Positions 26,277 to 38,970 of a stretch of DNA of 64,000 nucleotides are shown here, piece after piece; positions within the stretch are counted from its first letter, which is position 1, and each line of letters begins with the position of its first letter. Under the pieces are notes generated by a model. That model searched no databases and was not told where the DNA came from. It worked only from the letters and a program-made list of their open reading frames with translations. Position numbers and translations under genes: made by a program. Source of the DNA: Isoetes taiwanensis (Eukaryota > Streptophyta > Lycopodiopsida > Isoetales > Isoetaceae); NCBI GenBank assembly GCA_021234155.1, contig JAJEKV010000051.1:4902698-4966697 (forward strand). Direction: 5' to 3'.

Positions 26277-27440
26277 TCGTAGATCAAGTTTATATGCCAC
26301 AACCAAGTTGTTATGCTATTATTGCCTTATATTTTCATATCCGTACTCACATAAGCGCTCTGGCCATGTCCGCCTCCATATCCCTGCTACTCAACTATTG
26401 AAACTTCCATACAGTGCAAGTTATGTAATAAAATGCATAACACTAGTCCGCTTACAAAGAGATGGTGCAGCATGAAACTTATAATATAGGCCTCATTATC
26501 CGTGATCTTATATGGATTCATTGGCCATTTATCTAATTATAAGATTAAGGTTAGGCTAAGCCATCCAAGAATCCGGCTTCAAGAAAACGTAGGATCTAAT
26601 TTATATGTTACAACCGAGTCGCTACCTCATCAGTTCTTTTATATTATCGTATGGACCATATAAGCTTTCTACTCATGCCCACTCCATATCTTGTTACCTC
26701 TAATGATACTTCAACCTTTATGGTTCGTGGTTTACAAAGGAAGGGCTTCACTTTAAATAGAGAAATCACAATTGATACATTTTACCAGAAATCTTCAAGC
26801 CGTAATTAATGTCATCTTCATTTGTTGTGTCTCGTGCACATATTGCCTACCATTATTATTGTTTCAAATAACTGGGTTTCCGGGTATTAGGATCCTCCAC
26901 CCTCTTTTTACCATTGTATCCGGATCCCGCTATCTCAAACCTTTTGGAATCAAAGCCGCCTCTTCTTATTCATACTTAGTTGTTGTTTTATTGTGAGTTT
27001 TTGCACCAGAAGCTCCTCTCCGCCTTCTATATTCGTGTAAACTCTTCCTCGAATCAACATACTGCACTGAAATGCATCCGGAATTAAACCCATGATTCAA
27101 TTGCATGCCACAATCTTAGAAGATTTTTGGTCTTACACGACCGCCGTGTCTTGTTAAGGATTGGTGAACCGCCATACCTTTTTAGGTCGAAACTCCTAGA
27201 CTTCACTATACCATAACAATGTTTAATCCAGCCCTTTGTCATTTATTTTTCAAAAAAGGGGCCCCTTACTCCATGGTCACCATTAAAACTTGAAAATAAG
27301 GTGGCACTAGCTTGCTCAGTTATTTTTAATGGTAAAGTGGACCATTTTGCATTTCCACTATAATAGCAAATATGTTTGTATGCTTACTTGAACTAAGCAA
27401 CCAGACACTTACCATTTAATTGCTACATCATCAAGTTCAA
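26277..27440. other. AT-rich, no gene; one diverged 135-bp direct repeat
   Basis: About 26278-26415 and about 26590-26725 are diverged copies of one sequence. Both run from a GTAGATC or GTAGGATC start through TTATATG, ACAACC and TCCATATC to a final CTTCCATA or CTTCAACC, about 311 bp apart. The rest of the stretch shows nothing I can name. Confidence 0.45.
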
Positions 27441-28660
27441 GGAAAATGTCTATACATTATAAAATATATATATATATATATCGCTCTATATATGTTCTAT
27501 GTTTGTCGCTACTTTATCCGACCGTCACTGAGATCCGGACGGGTTCACATAGCTTTGGGACGATCCTATGGTCCGCATGGCTTGGGAGCTTATATATAAT
27601 TCTGGGAGATAGACGCCATCCTACTCATTCAGGTTGATTTGATCCCGACCGCCTGGGCCCGAGATCCCACGCACTCAATGCTGCTTTGGGACACATCCTA
27701 CTGTACATGACTTTGGGAATTATATGCGTAATAGATCCTATGGCTCATGTTGCGGAGATCTCGACCCTTGATACACGGCCACGATCAACGGCCGATTTCA
27801 GAGGATAAAACATAAGAACATATATGTTAAGGACATCTATCTATCTACTCTATATATGTCTTATGTTGTCGCTATCCCACTGCCTGCTCGATCCACGCCA
27901 TAGCTTTGGGAATGACATCCTATGGTCCAGATGGCTTGGGAGTTTATATATAATTCAGATAGACGCTGATCCCACGGCCCAAAGTTGATTTGTCCCCATC
28001 GCAACCGAGATCCTACGACCACGCTGTTTGGGGACACATCTCACGGCAGTACATACCCTTGGGGAATTATATGTAATAGATCCATGGCTCATGTTGGGCG
28101 TGAGACTTCTGCACCCTTGATTGAGTCCAAGATCCTACTACTAAGTTGAATGCTCACCCTTAGAAAAGGCTTTTAAATTTTTATGTTGTGTGGGGATTCA
28201 ACTCGCCATTAACCCCCAACCCACATCTTTAAACTTACTCTGACCAAGTATTAATTCCCAAGTGAAAAAAATTTCTGAGTATAAATTTATGTTTGTCGCT
28301 TATCCCATCACTGTTCGAGATCCCATCTGGCCACATGGCTTTGGGACGATCATCCTCATGGTCCGGGATGGTTTGGGAGTTTACACTCAGATAGACGCTT
28401 GGATTCTACTATCCGTGCTGATTTGATCCCCGACCGGCCGGTCCGAGATCCCACGACTCACGCTAGCTTTGGGACACATCCTACTGTACATGACTTTGGG
28501 AATTATATGTGACAGATCCTATGGTCTATGTTGCGGGAGATCTCACCCCTGATCGAGTCCAAGATCCTACTACCAAGTTGAATGCTCATCCCTTAGAAAA
28601 GGCTTTTAAAATTTTATGTTGTGTGGGGATCTGAACCCCGCCATTAACCACCCAACCCCA
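27441..28660. repeat. three tandem copies of a ~400-bp repeat
   Basis: Copies start near 27500, 27855 and 28285. Each runs from TATGTTTGTCGCT through GAGATCC, GCTTTGGGAC, TTGGGAGTTTA and GATAGACGC to CACATCC and TTGGGAATTATATG. The second and third copies end with AAAAGGCTTTTAAA and TTATGTTGTGTGGGGAT. A fourth, more diverged copy lies at about 42930-43270. The array begins at a TA microsatellite (27463-27485). Confidence 0.8.
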
Positions 28661-28734
28661 TTCCTAAATCCACTTCAGACCAAGTATTAATTCCATAAAA
28701 ATTTATGTTTCAAATATACTTAAGGTAATGTTCC

Positions 28735-29350
28735 ATTAAGATAAAATAGACTCATAACATTCTAGCTAGTTCAAGAAGGTTCTAGAATGTTCCGAAGGTT
28801 TTAGAAAAGTTCTAGAATCTTCTAGAAAGTTCTGCAACATAAGAGAATCTAGGAGGGATCTACAGTACCCTCTTCCAAAGTTCCAAATTGTTCTAATAAG
28901 TTTTAGAATGTTCTAATGTAGGGGAATCTATCTTAATGTAAGGAAATCTAAGATAATACTCAGTAAAAGTTCTAAAATATATTGAAAGTCTTAGAATGTT
29001 CCAAGTTCTAGAATGTTCTAAAAAGTTACAGAATGTAAAGGAACTGTAAGAATCTAATGTAATCTAGAACATTTACAAGCCTAAGGGAATCTCTTAAAAT
29101 CGGGGATCTAAAGGAATCTTTCATAAAATCTAAGGGAATCTAAGAAAATGTTGATGAAATCTTAGGAGTATCTATGGAAATCTCTTTGTAAATCTCTTTG
29201 AATCTCATGTAATGTAAGGGAACCTAGGGCAAACTCATAAAATCTAAATGAATCTAAGAATCTAAGGATCTTCATAGAATTGAGAATGTAGGTGGCCTGA
29301 GAATAGAATCTAGAGGGATTCATAAAATTTAGAGAAATGCTCACTTAACC
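28735..29350. repeat. TTCTAGAA-rich repeat region
   Basis: Dense recurrence of GTTCTAGAA and related 8-10-mers (TTCTAGAATG, GGAATCTAAG), giving way on the right to GAATCTAAG-type repeats. It follows the third 400-bp copy exactly as the related copy at 43300-43760 follows its own 400-bp unit, so both belong to one larger dispersed repeat. Confidence 0.8.
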
Positions 29351-29458
29351 CCTCTAAGAGAACTCCAGAATCTTAGAGAATCTATCAAGAGATTCTTTTA
29401 CAAGAACTTGCACGGAACATGCTAAAACTCCCAACATGCAATCAGAGGGATCTATTAA

Positions 29459-29463
<5 letters not shown>

Positions 29464-29531
<68 letters not shown>
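29464..29531. repeat. (AT)n microsatellite beside the assembly gap
   Basis: About 34 uninterrupted AT dinucleotides. It lies some 40 bp from the run of N and probably caused the assembly break. Reading it as a protein gives only an Ile-Tyr repeat, with no meaning. Confidence 0.98.
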
Positions 29532-29534
<3 letters not shown>

Positions 29535-29572
29535 GTTAAGAGCAATACGTAACTGAACGAAGCAGCACCTAG

Positions 29573-29774
29573 NNNNNNNNNNNNNNNNNNNNNNNNNNNN
29601 NNNNNNNNNNNNNNNNNNNNNNNNNNNNNNNNNNNNNNNNNNNNNNNNNNNNNNNNNNNNNNNNNNNNNNNNNNNNNNNNNNNNNNNNNNNNNNNNNNNN
29701 NNNNNNNNNNNNNNNNNNNNNNNNNNNNNNNNNNNNNNNNNNNNNNNNNNNNNNNNNNNNNNNNNNNNNNNNNN
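29573..29774. other. assembly gap (N)
   Basis: A run of 202 N. True size and content are unknown. Order and orientation across it depend on scaffolding. Confidence 0.99.
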
Positions 29775-30210
29775 ATCAGTAACTTCGTTCGATTTACGTA
29801 TTGCTAATGAAAATCAGCGTCCGGGATACATTTGCAAGCTTGGTGATGCGAAGCTATATCTTGAGGATGCAAAAGCGAATGTGTAGCCAAATCAAGTGGA
29901 GTATGTGGCGATATCTTTAGCGGTGATGCGAAATTATTTGATTCTGAAAGTGCTAGCGAACTTGGTAATACATGCCGTAGCCACACACCTTTGTATTGTG
30001 ATAATAAAGCGGAGTAGCAATGACGAAATCCGACATGCCATTCTAGAGCGAAGCACATAGAAATTCATCATCATTTTATTCGAGATGAAGTGGAGAAGGG
30101 AGATTGATGTCAGGAGTATATTTCAACAAAGGGGCAACAAGCGGAATATGCTCACAAAAGTGTTGGCAGGTTCTAAGCGGTGTGTACTTGAAACATAGTT
30201 AAAACACGGA
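29775..30210 (+). pseudogene. Ty1/copia RNase H C-terminal remnant
   Basis: Plus-strand translation gives VEYVAISLAVM, then LYCDNKAE, then KHIEIHHHFIRDEVEKG (about 30045-30100) and STKGQQAEYA (about 30120-30150). This is the conserved end of copia RNase H (EAEYxA, CDNxSA, KHIEIxxHFIRE, TxxQxAD). Stops and frameshifts interrupt it. The sense orientation is opposite to the copia element at 1-2834, and the rest of the element lies in or beyond the gap, so it is a separate insertion. Downstream sequence to about 30700 could include its 3' LTR, but no boundaries are visible. Confidence 0.85.
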
Positions 30211-33200
30211 TTTCCGGTCAAGCCTGACCCACGGCTACCACGCGGTTTTGGAAGATGCGTGGCGAACACGGCGGTAAGTGGCTTTTAACGACATGAACCA
30301 TGGCATGGTTTGGCTTAGGCTGCGTGTTACGGCGAGGAACAGCGGTGCGTGATTATCAAAATTTGTTGCAAGCGTAACAAAATTTCTTTTCGAATAAACG
30401 GCTTTCGGCATTGGGTATGCCACAGATTTCGACACCGCAAATTTGTAGCTTGAAGCGGCGTGTTGTGGAACAAGCATTGCTTTCTGCTTGCGTCTGTTCC
30501 TGTTCTCCTTTGTTCACCTAGACTAATGTGTTGGGAAGCTTTTAGCCTTTACTGGTGCTCTAGCCTAAAGCCACAGGTTGTGTCGGTGCAGACTTGGAGC
30601 ATCCTCCTCCAATCACAGGTTATGGCGGAAGCGAGTCTCGGTTCTTCATTCTCCTTCCTTTTTCCTCGACCGTCAGGCCAGACAAGTCTTTCCATCTTTA
30701 CAAAAGGCGGCAAGCAATGATAAACATGCGACTATAGCTTCTCTTCTCTAGAACCCAGGGCGGCGGACAAGCAAGATGACCTTTGAGGGAGAAGCTTTTG
30801 CTGAGCCTAAATCTTTCCTTGCAAATGTTGCGGAAAAGAAGCAAGAGCCTTGGAGCGATTTGCGAGCATAAACTTCAAGCAGTCACGGTTGGCAATGATA
30901 GATGCTGCAGAGGCAGATGTGAGAAAAATCTGACACAAAGGGTGAATCGATTGGATACTGGCCGGATTGGATGCATACGAGATGTCACGGCGGTTCGGAT
31001 GCTGGAGTCGCTAGTCTGTGGTGGTCATGAGCCACTTGTCATTTCTTGATATGACGCGGTGAAGCGGCTTGTGTCTAGTTTTGAAACGTGTTTATTAGCT
31101 TCTATGAGTCATTGAAACCATACTCCATTCTTTTTTATATTTTAAAAGTTTATCTTAAAGAATATTCAGTGTTATTCGTTTGAGTATTACATTCTTAGAT
31201 TTAGTTTCTAAAATTTGGGGGCCGTTAGATTTTCCGTGGCGGGTGTTCGTAACTATATTGCCAAAGCACAAATAGGTATCAATGAGTGTCTGATGAGGGG
31301 AGTTGTAAGATCATCCCGGCCTGTCTGACTATAACCAATGGAAAATAGCTTAGCGATAATGATGGCGGGTAAGTCGGTGGCCCGAAAGAAAAAGAAGATA
31401 GGCGGAGCAGGGAGGAGGGAGATTGGACAGCGGATCAATCGGGCGGAGGCGATTGGCGGGGAAGACTTGAATCGGTGATGCAGGTCGAGATAGATAATAT
31501 GCAGTGAAGCTTGACCTGGAGGGATCTTTGGTTCGAGCCGATTATGTCCTGAGTTTGGGCTATCCAGACTAGTCGAGGATGATCATCTTGGTGGAATAGC
31601 GATTCTTGTCTTTGCTTTGGGGTTGATCTTGAGCGTTACAAGACATGCGATATAAAATATAAGAAGTAAGGCAGGAGAAGAGATGGGTATGCGCCTTTCT
31701 GGGAAGCGTAGTATTCCTACTCAGGGATGTGGTAAACCGAGGCGAGAATTAGAGTAGTAGCTTCGACCATGGATCCGGTAGCCATCGCTGGCAGAGGCAA
31801 TGCATCATCCATCGGCCTCCGGGATGGCCATAAGCTATCCGAGAACGTGCATCACAGGGTCCCATCTTATGGATTGGAAGTTTGGAGCCAGAAGAAGGGG
31901 CTGCTCACACCGGTTAAGGAATTATTCGTCTCACCCTTTAGCAAATGATGATCCCTCAATCATCACCTCCGTGCCGCTCACTGCGGTAAGCCGGCTGGTG
32001 TGGCGCCTCAGTTCCACCGGCTTGTCCATCACTATTATGGGAAATGTCCGCGAAAAATCCCAGTTATGGGAAATGTCCACGGAAAAATCACAGATTTTTT
32101 AGGTTATATATCAATTTTTTTGGTAACATACGAATTTTTGGGTTATATACTAAGCGAAATTTTCATTTGCCATAGGAAGATGTCTAAGTGATTGGCGGAA
32201 GGGGATCTTTCTTCTTCTTCTTCTCTAAGAGGAGAAAAGTGCGGATGTGCCTTTTTGTGCGGGGGCGTTGTCCTTCGGCGATGTCACACAGTGATTAGGG
32301 CCATTTGAGGGTGTATCAGTTAAGATCACGCATGGATTATAGCCTCCTCTGATTCCTCTTGCTACACCTCAGCCTCCTCCCAGTTCCTTTGACTACACAC
32401 CTCTTGTGAGGAGGAGGCCTCGGAAGACTTCTACAGGTCTTGAGGCCTTTTGTGATGCCTTCTTACGGGGAGTCAGGGAAGAGGGAATTGAGATGATCTC
32501 CTCTAAAGGCCTCCCGCTGGGTAGTTGTTTTGATTACTCGGATGAAGCCAATTTGAAAGGCGAAGAAGCTTCTCCCAAGCTCTGTAGCTATTTTTGGTGC
32601 GAGAATGTACCTTTTTTGTAATTGTGAACCCTGCATTTTGATACATACATGTTAATCGCCTGCAGGCTTTTTTTTCATATATGAAATGACTTCTTTTTTG
32701 AAAATTATTCTTGTCATTTGGTTTTTAGGTATCGCAGTTTAGTTGAGCAGTACAAAACTCATTTGGGTCAAAAGCAGTTTAGTTTGAAACTCATTTAGGT
32801 ATATATAAACAATTGGTATTGAAGAAATAACTCATTTGCTTCCAACAATGGTCTTTCTTGTTTCTTAACGTTGACAACATAAGATTCCCATGTGAGTTGA
32901 GTTTGTAGGTAAAGCAATCTGTCTGTCTTCCTCATAACGACATAAGAATTCCAACATCCAGTAGGCAAGGTCTACATTGATGTTCATTACCTTTGCATTT
33001 CACTTTGGTGAGTCACTTGTGAATTACTTAAAGAATCGTACCTCATCGGGTCTTATCTCCTGGGCAAATCTTTTACTAACCCATACACATCCTCCAGGAG
33101 TTATGAAAGTCTTACGCATGTCTTACGCATGTCCTAAAGATCAACAATCATTATGTCACTTCTGATGGGTTGGTGAGTTGTGTTAGTGAGTTGTGTTAGT

Positions 33201-33310
33201 GAATAAGTGACATCATTCATACGAAGCAAGCTGGCTACGAGACATAAACTACATGATTTAATTCAATCTCATTAATCATCGGACCCTCTACTACCATCGG
33301 TGGAAGTATT
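30211..33310. other. no gene recognised
   Basis: Only short, unrelated open segments occur, the longest about 100 codons near 31800-32102. None matches a family I know. A local direct repeat GGGAAATGTCC...AAAAATC is seen at 32040-32090, followed by AT-rich DNA. Confidence 0.4.
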
Positions 33311-33319
33311 GCGTGCCAT

Positions 33320-34830
33320 GACAAGTTAGTCTAGTGGTAAACTGGCGTACGCGAGATGTAAACACGGACAACCATGTCTGGTGGTGACCTAGACATGTTG
33401 GTGTAGTAACACGGACATGCACTTGAGATGGTAAACTTGGACATGCAAAGTGCGATGGTTAGCACAGCGGACATGCATGTAAAGTGTTAAACTGGACATG
33501 TAGTTGCAATGGTTCCTTCTTGGGCTGTGTGTGTGATGGTAAACTGACAAGTTGAGTCTGAGTGGTAGGCTTTGGACGTATTACGCGGGATATTGAAGCA
33601 CGGACAGCCATGTCTGGTGATAAACTGGACAGTTGATGCAGTGGTAAGCACGGACATGAACTTGAGATGGTAAAACTTTGGGACAGCCATGTCTAGTGGT
33701 GAAGCCTGAACCAAGATGGTCTAGTGGTAAACACAGACATGCACTTGGATGGTAGGCACAGACAACCCAGCCGGTGGTAAACTGAACAGGATTAGTCTAG
33801 TGGTAAGCCTGAGACCATGCGCTTGGGGATGGTGAAACACGGACAGCCATGTCTGGTGACAACTTAAGTTGATGCAGTGGTGAAGCTTGGACATGAACTT
33901 GAGATGGTAAGCACAGACAGCCATGTCTAGTGGTAAAGCCTAAGACAAATTTGGTCTAGTGGTAAACACGGACATAGACTTGGATAGTGGCTTGGACGAA
34001 AGCCATGCATACGGTGGTAAGCTAGACAAGTTCTTGGATGGTGGCTTTGGACATGCGCGAGATGGTAAACTGGACGGCTGCAAGTGCGATGGATTGCTTT
34101 GGACAGCCCTGCATGTGAAGTGTTAAACTGGACATGTGATTTGCAATGGTTAACCTGAACCAGCCATGTCTAGTGGTAAACCTAGACTAAAGTTAGTCTA
34201 GTGAAGTAAACACGGACATACTTGGGATGAGTAAACACGGACCCAACCTTATCTAGTAGTAAGCTAGACCACAGAAAGTTAAGTCTGAGTGACAAACTGG
34301 ACCTTTGAGAACTTGAGATGATGAGCTTTGGACAACCATGCAGTGGTAGGCGCCTAAGACAAAGTTGGTCTGGTGGTAGGCTGGTTGAGTTTAGTGTAAA
34401 CACGGACATGCACTTGAGATGAGTAGCTTGGACATGCAAAGTGCAATGGATTGCTGGACATGCATGTAATTATTAAACTTTGGACATGTAAATTTGATGG
34501 TTAACCTGAACGACCATGTCTGGTGGTAAGCCTAGACAAGGAGTAGTCTGAAGTGGTAAACATGGACATGCACTTGAGGATAGTAGGCACGGACAACCTT
34601 GTCTAGTGATGGTAAACTAAAACCAAAATTAGTCTAGTGGTAAACACGGACGTACGCGGGATGTCGCTTTGGACAACCATGTGTCTAGTGGTAGAAACCT
34701 AGATAAGTTAGGCTAGTGGTAAACACGGACATGAACTTGAGATGGTAAGCACAGCCTTGTCTGATGGTAAACTGGTGGAATTAGTCTAGTGGACAACCAT
34801 TTGAAGTGTTAGACACACGGACAACAAGGT
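33320..34830 (+). repeat. minisatellite array, GTCTAGTGGTAAAC type
   Basis: About 1.5 kb of irregular units of roughly 25-30 bp built from TCTAGTGGTAAAC, CGGACATGCACTTGAGATGG and GACAACCATG. Units are diverged and partly reordered. The same unit occurs in reverse complement at 37975-38905. No reading frame is maintained. Confidence 0.93.
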
Positions 34831-36690
34831 GGTGATTGTAGTACGGACAACTGGTGCAATGGCAAATAATTAGGAAGCTTGGCGAGGAGAAAATGTTGCA
34901 CCAATGACAATGGAACAATGCCGTACAATTTAGATAAGGATAGTGGATTGCATGGAACCTCCAATCATGTGATATTATTCACTGCATTACCGTGTTATAC
35001 TATTAAATGGTACATCAATCATGGTGGAAGAATCCCATATCAATCATAGTCAGAAGTCCCATATGAAGCATCACCATGTAAATTTGTAGAAACCTAAATA
35101 CATGTAATGATGGGTCAAAGCATATTTTAAATTTGAAAATGAAATCTAATGGTGTAGAAGAGCCAATGGCTCTTTGCCGCGATATAAACCTGTTTGAACC
35201 CACGAGCTTGTTGTTTTGGCTATGGTAGGTTCTTTGAGTTCTTCTTGGCGGGTGGCGCTGGGTGTTAGTTCCTTCTTCGGCGCTCCCACAGTCAAGCAAA
35301 ACTCAAACTCCGTTCATCTGGCGGCTTGGGCGCTTGCATTGAAGGAGGGGGGCGCGCGGAGCAAGCTCTATTTCTATGGAATCTCTTGAGCTTGACGCCA
35401 ATGCCATTAGATAGTGAGCCTTCCAGGCTACGATGATAGTGAGTACCCGGTATTAGCGAAGAAGGCTACGGTAGGAAGATGGGTTGCTTCTCAAAGGGAG
35501 GCAAGAAGGGATCTGCGAGAAAGCACGAGGCAAAAGAAGAGGAAGAGGCCGCGAGGGCGTTTACCTCCTGCGAGGTTGAGCGGCTTTGATGATAATGACT
35601 CTGTGAAATAGAAGGCGTCACATGAAGCAAGCATACTACTCCTCAAGAAAAGAGGCATTCTTTACTTGGTCCCAGGTTGTGTATGGGACAGAAAAAGATT
35701 GAGCTCGAGCTATGAGCAGTATTTCATAACACGGACGTTGTGGAAGGGCTCCGTTAGGGAGTGAAGCGAGGCGAGCAACAACAAGAAGGCCAAGCTGGCG
35801 ACCTCTCGGCTTATCATATTTCTCACGAGATGGACCCAGGGCGGGTATCTCGGAAATCCGAGAGAATGTCTCGGAGATGCCAAGACCATGCAGTGAGGGT
35901 GGTGAGGGCAGGTCTCAAAATGAAGGGTCGATAGCGGAACAGGAAGCGGCGGCGAAATATCTTGCGGTATGTTGCTAGGAGAATCTTAGAGTGGGAAAAG
36001 GGCGAGATGCTAAAGTACCAAATATGCAAGACTATAGCAACTATTTATGGCTTGGAGGTGAGGTAAAGTGGAATCACTTAGTGGCAACCAGCAGAACAAG
36101 AAATCAAAATTAAAATTCCCCAAGTTATAGTGCCATAGCGAACCTAAATGAAGAAATTCTGAATCTGCTTTGTGTCAGGAGGAACCACCATCGTGAGCCC
36201 TCGAAGGCGACGGTAAGTCGAGTCCCTCAAGTAGCCTTGATAATCGGCCTCCCCCTTTTTCCTTCCCTCTGTTTGCCCCATCTTTGTAATAGAGATTTAC
36301 GATATGATAACACCATCCACGAAACCAATGAGAGGGTCTTGCCCCATGAGAACAATGCTCGATACAGCTCCGGATTATAAGCTTGATTTCCCACACCTAC
36401 GGCGGATGACCTCTATACAATGGCGGGGCCAGGAGACCTAAATCCGGGAAAAATTGTGCTTTCATACAGCGCCAATGGCCCATTCCGCGTCAAGAACCCA
36501 ATATGGTCTTTGAGGTTACTGTCAAGAGAGGTAATTTGTGATAAGCCGGCCAGGCGAGTGCTTTGGCCCAGACGAACGCAGGCGATCCCGAAAAGATGTT
36601 CAATCATGGGTGAGCGAGGAATACAGCCGGGGCATATCTAATGTCAGTCTGATGGTGTAATTGATTTGCTATTTACGTTTCCAATTTAAA
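34831..36690. other. no recognised gene; short open segments only
   Basis: Coding-like pieces at 35414-35611 (basic, Arg/Lys-rich) and at 36420-36641 on the plus strand cannot be assigned to a family. They lie directly upstream of the Ulp1-like fragment and may belong to the same decayed element. Confidence 0.35.
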
Positions 36691-36699
36691 AACCATGAT

Positions 36700-37570
36700 G
36701 TCGAGTTTAATCCAATTTTGCTTTATTTGCTCTCATGCATTCAAGAGAGCAAAAGCGAGTTCTATCGTACAATTCCCATTGATGGAGGAAGCATCATTCT
36801 TGGATACATCCTAGTTTGATGGAGTGCAGTATACGCAAACATGATGCCCTGTCTTCTGAAATTGCTCCCTCCCACCCATTGTGAGCGAGAAGAAGGGCAA
36901 GATTCAAATGAAGGAAGATCCAATGGATTAAATTTTTGGTATTAGCTGCCCGGTATCTGAAACTGTTCCGATAGTGTATTTTTTATTTCTTTTCCTAGTG
37001 TGATTTTTGCACCACTGGAACAGCCCATTGAACTGTATGTATTACTGCTTGGTGATGTCGAGATGCCCAATGCTCTCTTGGGGCGAACACACCCTCGTTG
37101 CTCCACTTCCGGTTGTGTTGAAGTGGCTACCATTCAACCTTGGAAAATGCTGCCATGGAAATGGTTCTTGGTTTTGTGTTTTGCTTTGGTTTAGTGTTTG
37201 CTGGTTTGCTCTTCATCCATATCTGGGTACTGTTATTTGTTTCGGTGTTACGGAAGAAAGTGCAGTCATGATGCCTTAATCTACACGCACAGTGCAGGAT
37301 GTCCTCTTCTTGCGTGTGCCATGCCTCGGCAAGACAATGGATGCGATTGTGGCATACACACTATATTGTATACCGTACTTTCTCCGGGTTCATTTTGAAG
37401 AAGCGAGACCTATCCAAACCCAAGTAAAGTCATATATTGTTTTCTTAAAATTTGTTTATCACCGAGGGGTTCAAATTGACCTTGCCTTTCATTTCACTTG
37501 CGAGATAACCAAAAAATGGTTTACCATTTCGGTAATTAATGATGCGGGAGATCCTTTTGTTTTATACTAG
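36700..37570 (+). pseudogene. Ulp1-like (C48) cysteine peptidase fragment
   Basis: Around 37309-37370 the plus strand reads CAMPRQDNGCDCGIHTILY, matching the catalytic-cysteine block of Ulp1/SENP peptidases (P-x-Q-x-N-x-x-DCG), which cleave SUMO-like proteins; the DCG is at 37345-37353. Upstream, after a good splice acceptor (TTTTCCTAG, ending 36998), VIFAPLEQPIELYVLLL resembles the block that normally carries the catalytic His in H-W. Here that His is absent, replaced by the E-L-Y context. Frames differ between blocks. Ulp1-like domains in plants are often carried inside Mutator-like or CACTA elements, so a transposon-borne copy is likely. Not functional as read. Confidence 0.6.
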
Positions 37571-37839
37571 GTAAAAGGCTGCGCATCGGTACGTAGTAAT
37601 GATTAGCGCACAGAGACTCGGCCTGTACCAGTTCAATGGGAACATTATGCGAAAGCGACTGTCACAGCTTACAATTATGCTCACGAGAACACACTTGCCA
37701 CCGCTCAAAAGCCCCATTTTTCTTGGCAACCCTTTGTATCGGACCTTTTGTGTCGGCTCGGAGCCATTAAAGTATATGGAAGGTAGGTGGCATTTTTGAC
37801 ACGATTTAGACATGTCGTGCGAAGATATCATGTTTTCTA

Positions 37840-38970
37840 AACATAGATTTCTAGACATAATGCAAACATAATAAAAAGTATATGGTTGAGCATGATGTAA
37901 ACATAAAGCAAACATAATAAGTATATGGTTCTAAACATGATGTAAACAATAAGCAAACATAAAGCACTACATTAACATGTCCGGGTTTACCACTAGGTTG
38001 CATGTCTAGGTTTTACCACTAAGGCTAACATGGCTAGGTTTACCACTACTAACATCGGGGTTTACCACTAGAGTTGCATGTCTGGGTTTGCCCTAGACTA
38101 TGTGTCTAGGTTTACCACTGAACTAACATATCGGGGTTTACCACTAAGGTTGCATGTCTGGGTTTGCCACCCTAAGACTAACATGTCTGGGTTTTTACTA
38201 GACTAACATGTCTAGGTTTACCACTGAACACATGTCGGGTTACCCTTTGGTGAAAGCATGCTAGGGTGTGCCATAAATTACTTTTTTAGGAGTGCAAAGG
38301 CTACCCGGAAGAGTACCAGTCTTGGGTACTAAGAACTTGCACAAATGTCTCGATAAACAATAAGTTTGAGTTGATTGATTCATTTAGTTTCTAATGGTAT
38401 GGTTATTCTTTGATACTATAGATGACATTATTGACCTTCAATTCAATATTTTTGATTTTGAGTGGAAAACTGTAAGTACGGTTAAGTACCTAGTGTAGGT
38501 ACTTTGAGGGTTCAAAAAGTGGTACTGCCGTAGCATGCTTTCACCCACTAGAGTTGCATGTCTGGGTTTGCCACTACACTAACTTTGTCTGGGTTTGCCA
38601 CTAGACTAACATGTCTAGGGTTTACCGCACTAGACTAACATGTCTGGTTTACCACTGAACTAACATGTCGGGTTACCACTAGGTTGCATGTCTGGGTTTA
38701 CCACTAGACTAACATGTCTGGTTACACTAGACTAGCATGTCGAGTTTACCACTAGGTTGCATGTCTGGGTTTACCACTAGACTAACATGTCTGGTTTTAC
38801 CACTGAACTAACATGTCCGGAGGTTTACAGGTTGCATGTCTGGGTTTACCACTAGACTAACATGTCTGGGTTTACCACTGAACATCTGGGTTTACCACTA
38901 GACTTACATAAGTATATAGTTCCACCAAACATCGTAAACATAAAGCAAATATAAAATTCTAAACATCCAA
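37840..38970 (-). repeat. minisatellite array, inverted relative to 33.3-34.8 kb
   Basis: From 37975 to 38905 the unit TTTACCACTAGACTAACATG plus TCTGGG recurs with variation (about 26-28 bp), the reverse complement of the unit in the array at 33320-34830. Both flanks (37840-37970 and 38908-38970) carry a second small repeat with GTAAACATAAAGCAAA and AGTATATGGTTC, so the array seems framed by it. A 297-bp insertion interrupts it at 38249. Confidence 0.92.
38249..38545. mobile_element. MITE inserted in the minisatellite
   Basis: A 297-bp non-repetitive segment interrupts the array and has terminal inverted repeats. It begins GGTGAAAGCATGCTA and ends TAGCATGCTTTCACC, and complementarity weakly continues for about 8 bp more. 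It has no coding capacity. Array units continue on both sides, so it inserted after the array formed. No clear target-site duplication, so the superfamily is unknown. Confidence 0.75.

Noticed and set aside
29354-29545. Ile-Tyr repeat reading frame
   Set aside because: It is the translation of the (AT)n microsatellite.
33320-34830. CRISPR-like alternation of repeats and spacers
   Set aside because: The units are diverged, irregular in length and lack constant repeats. The context is a plant nuclear genome. It is a minisatellite.
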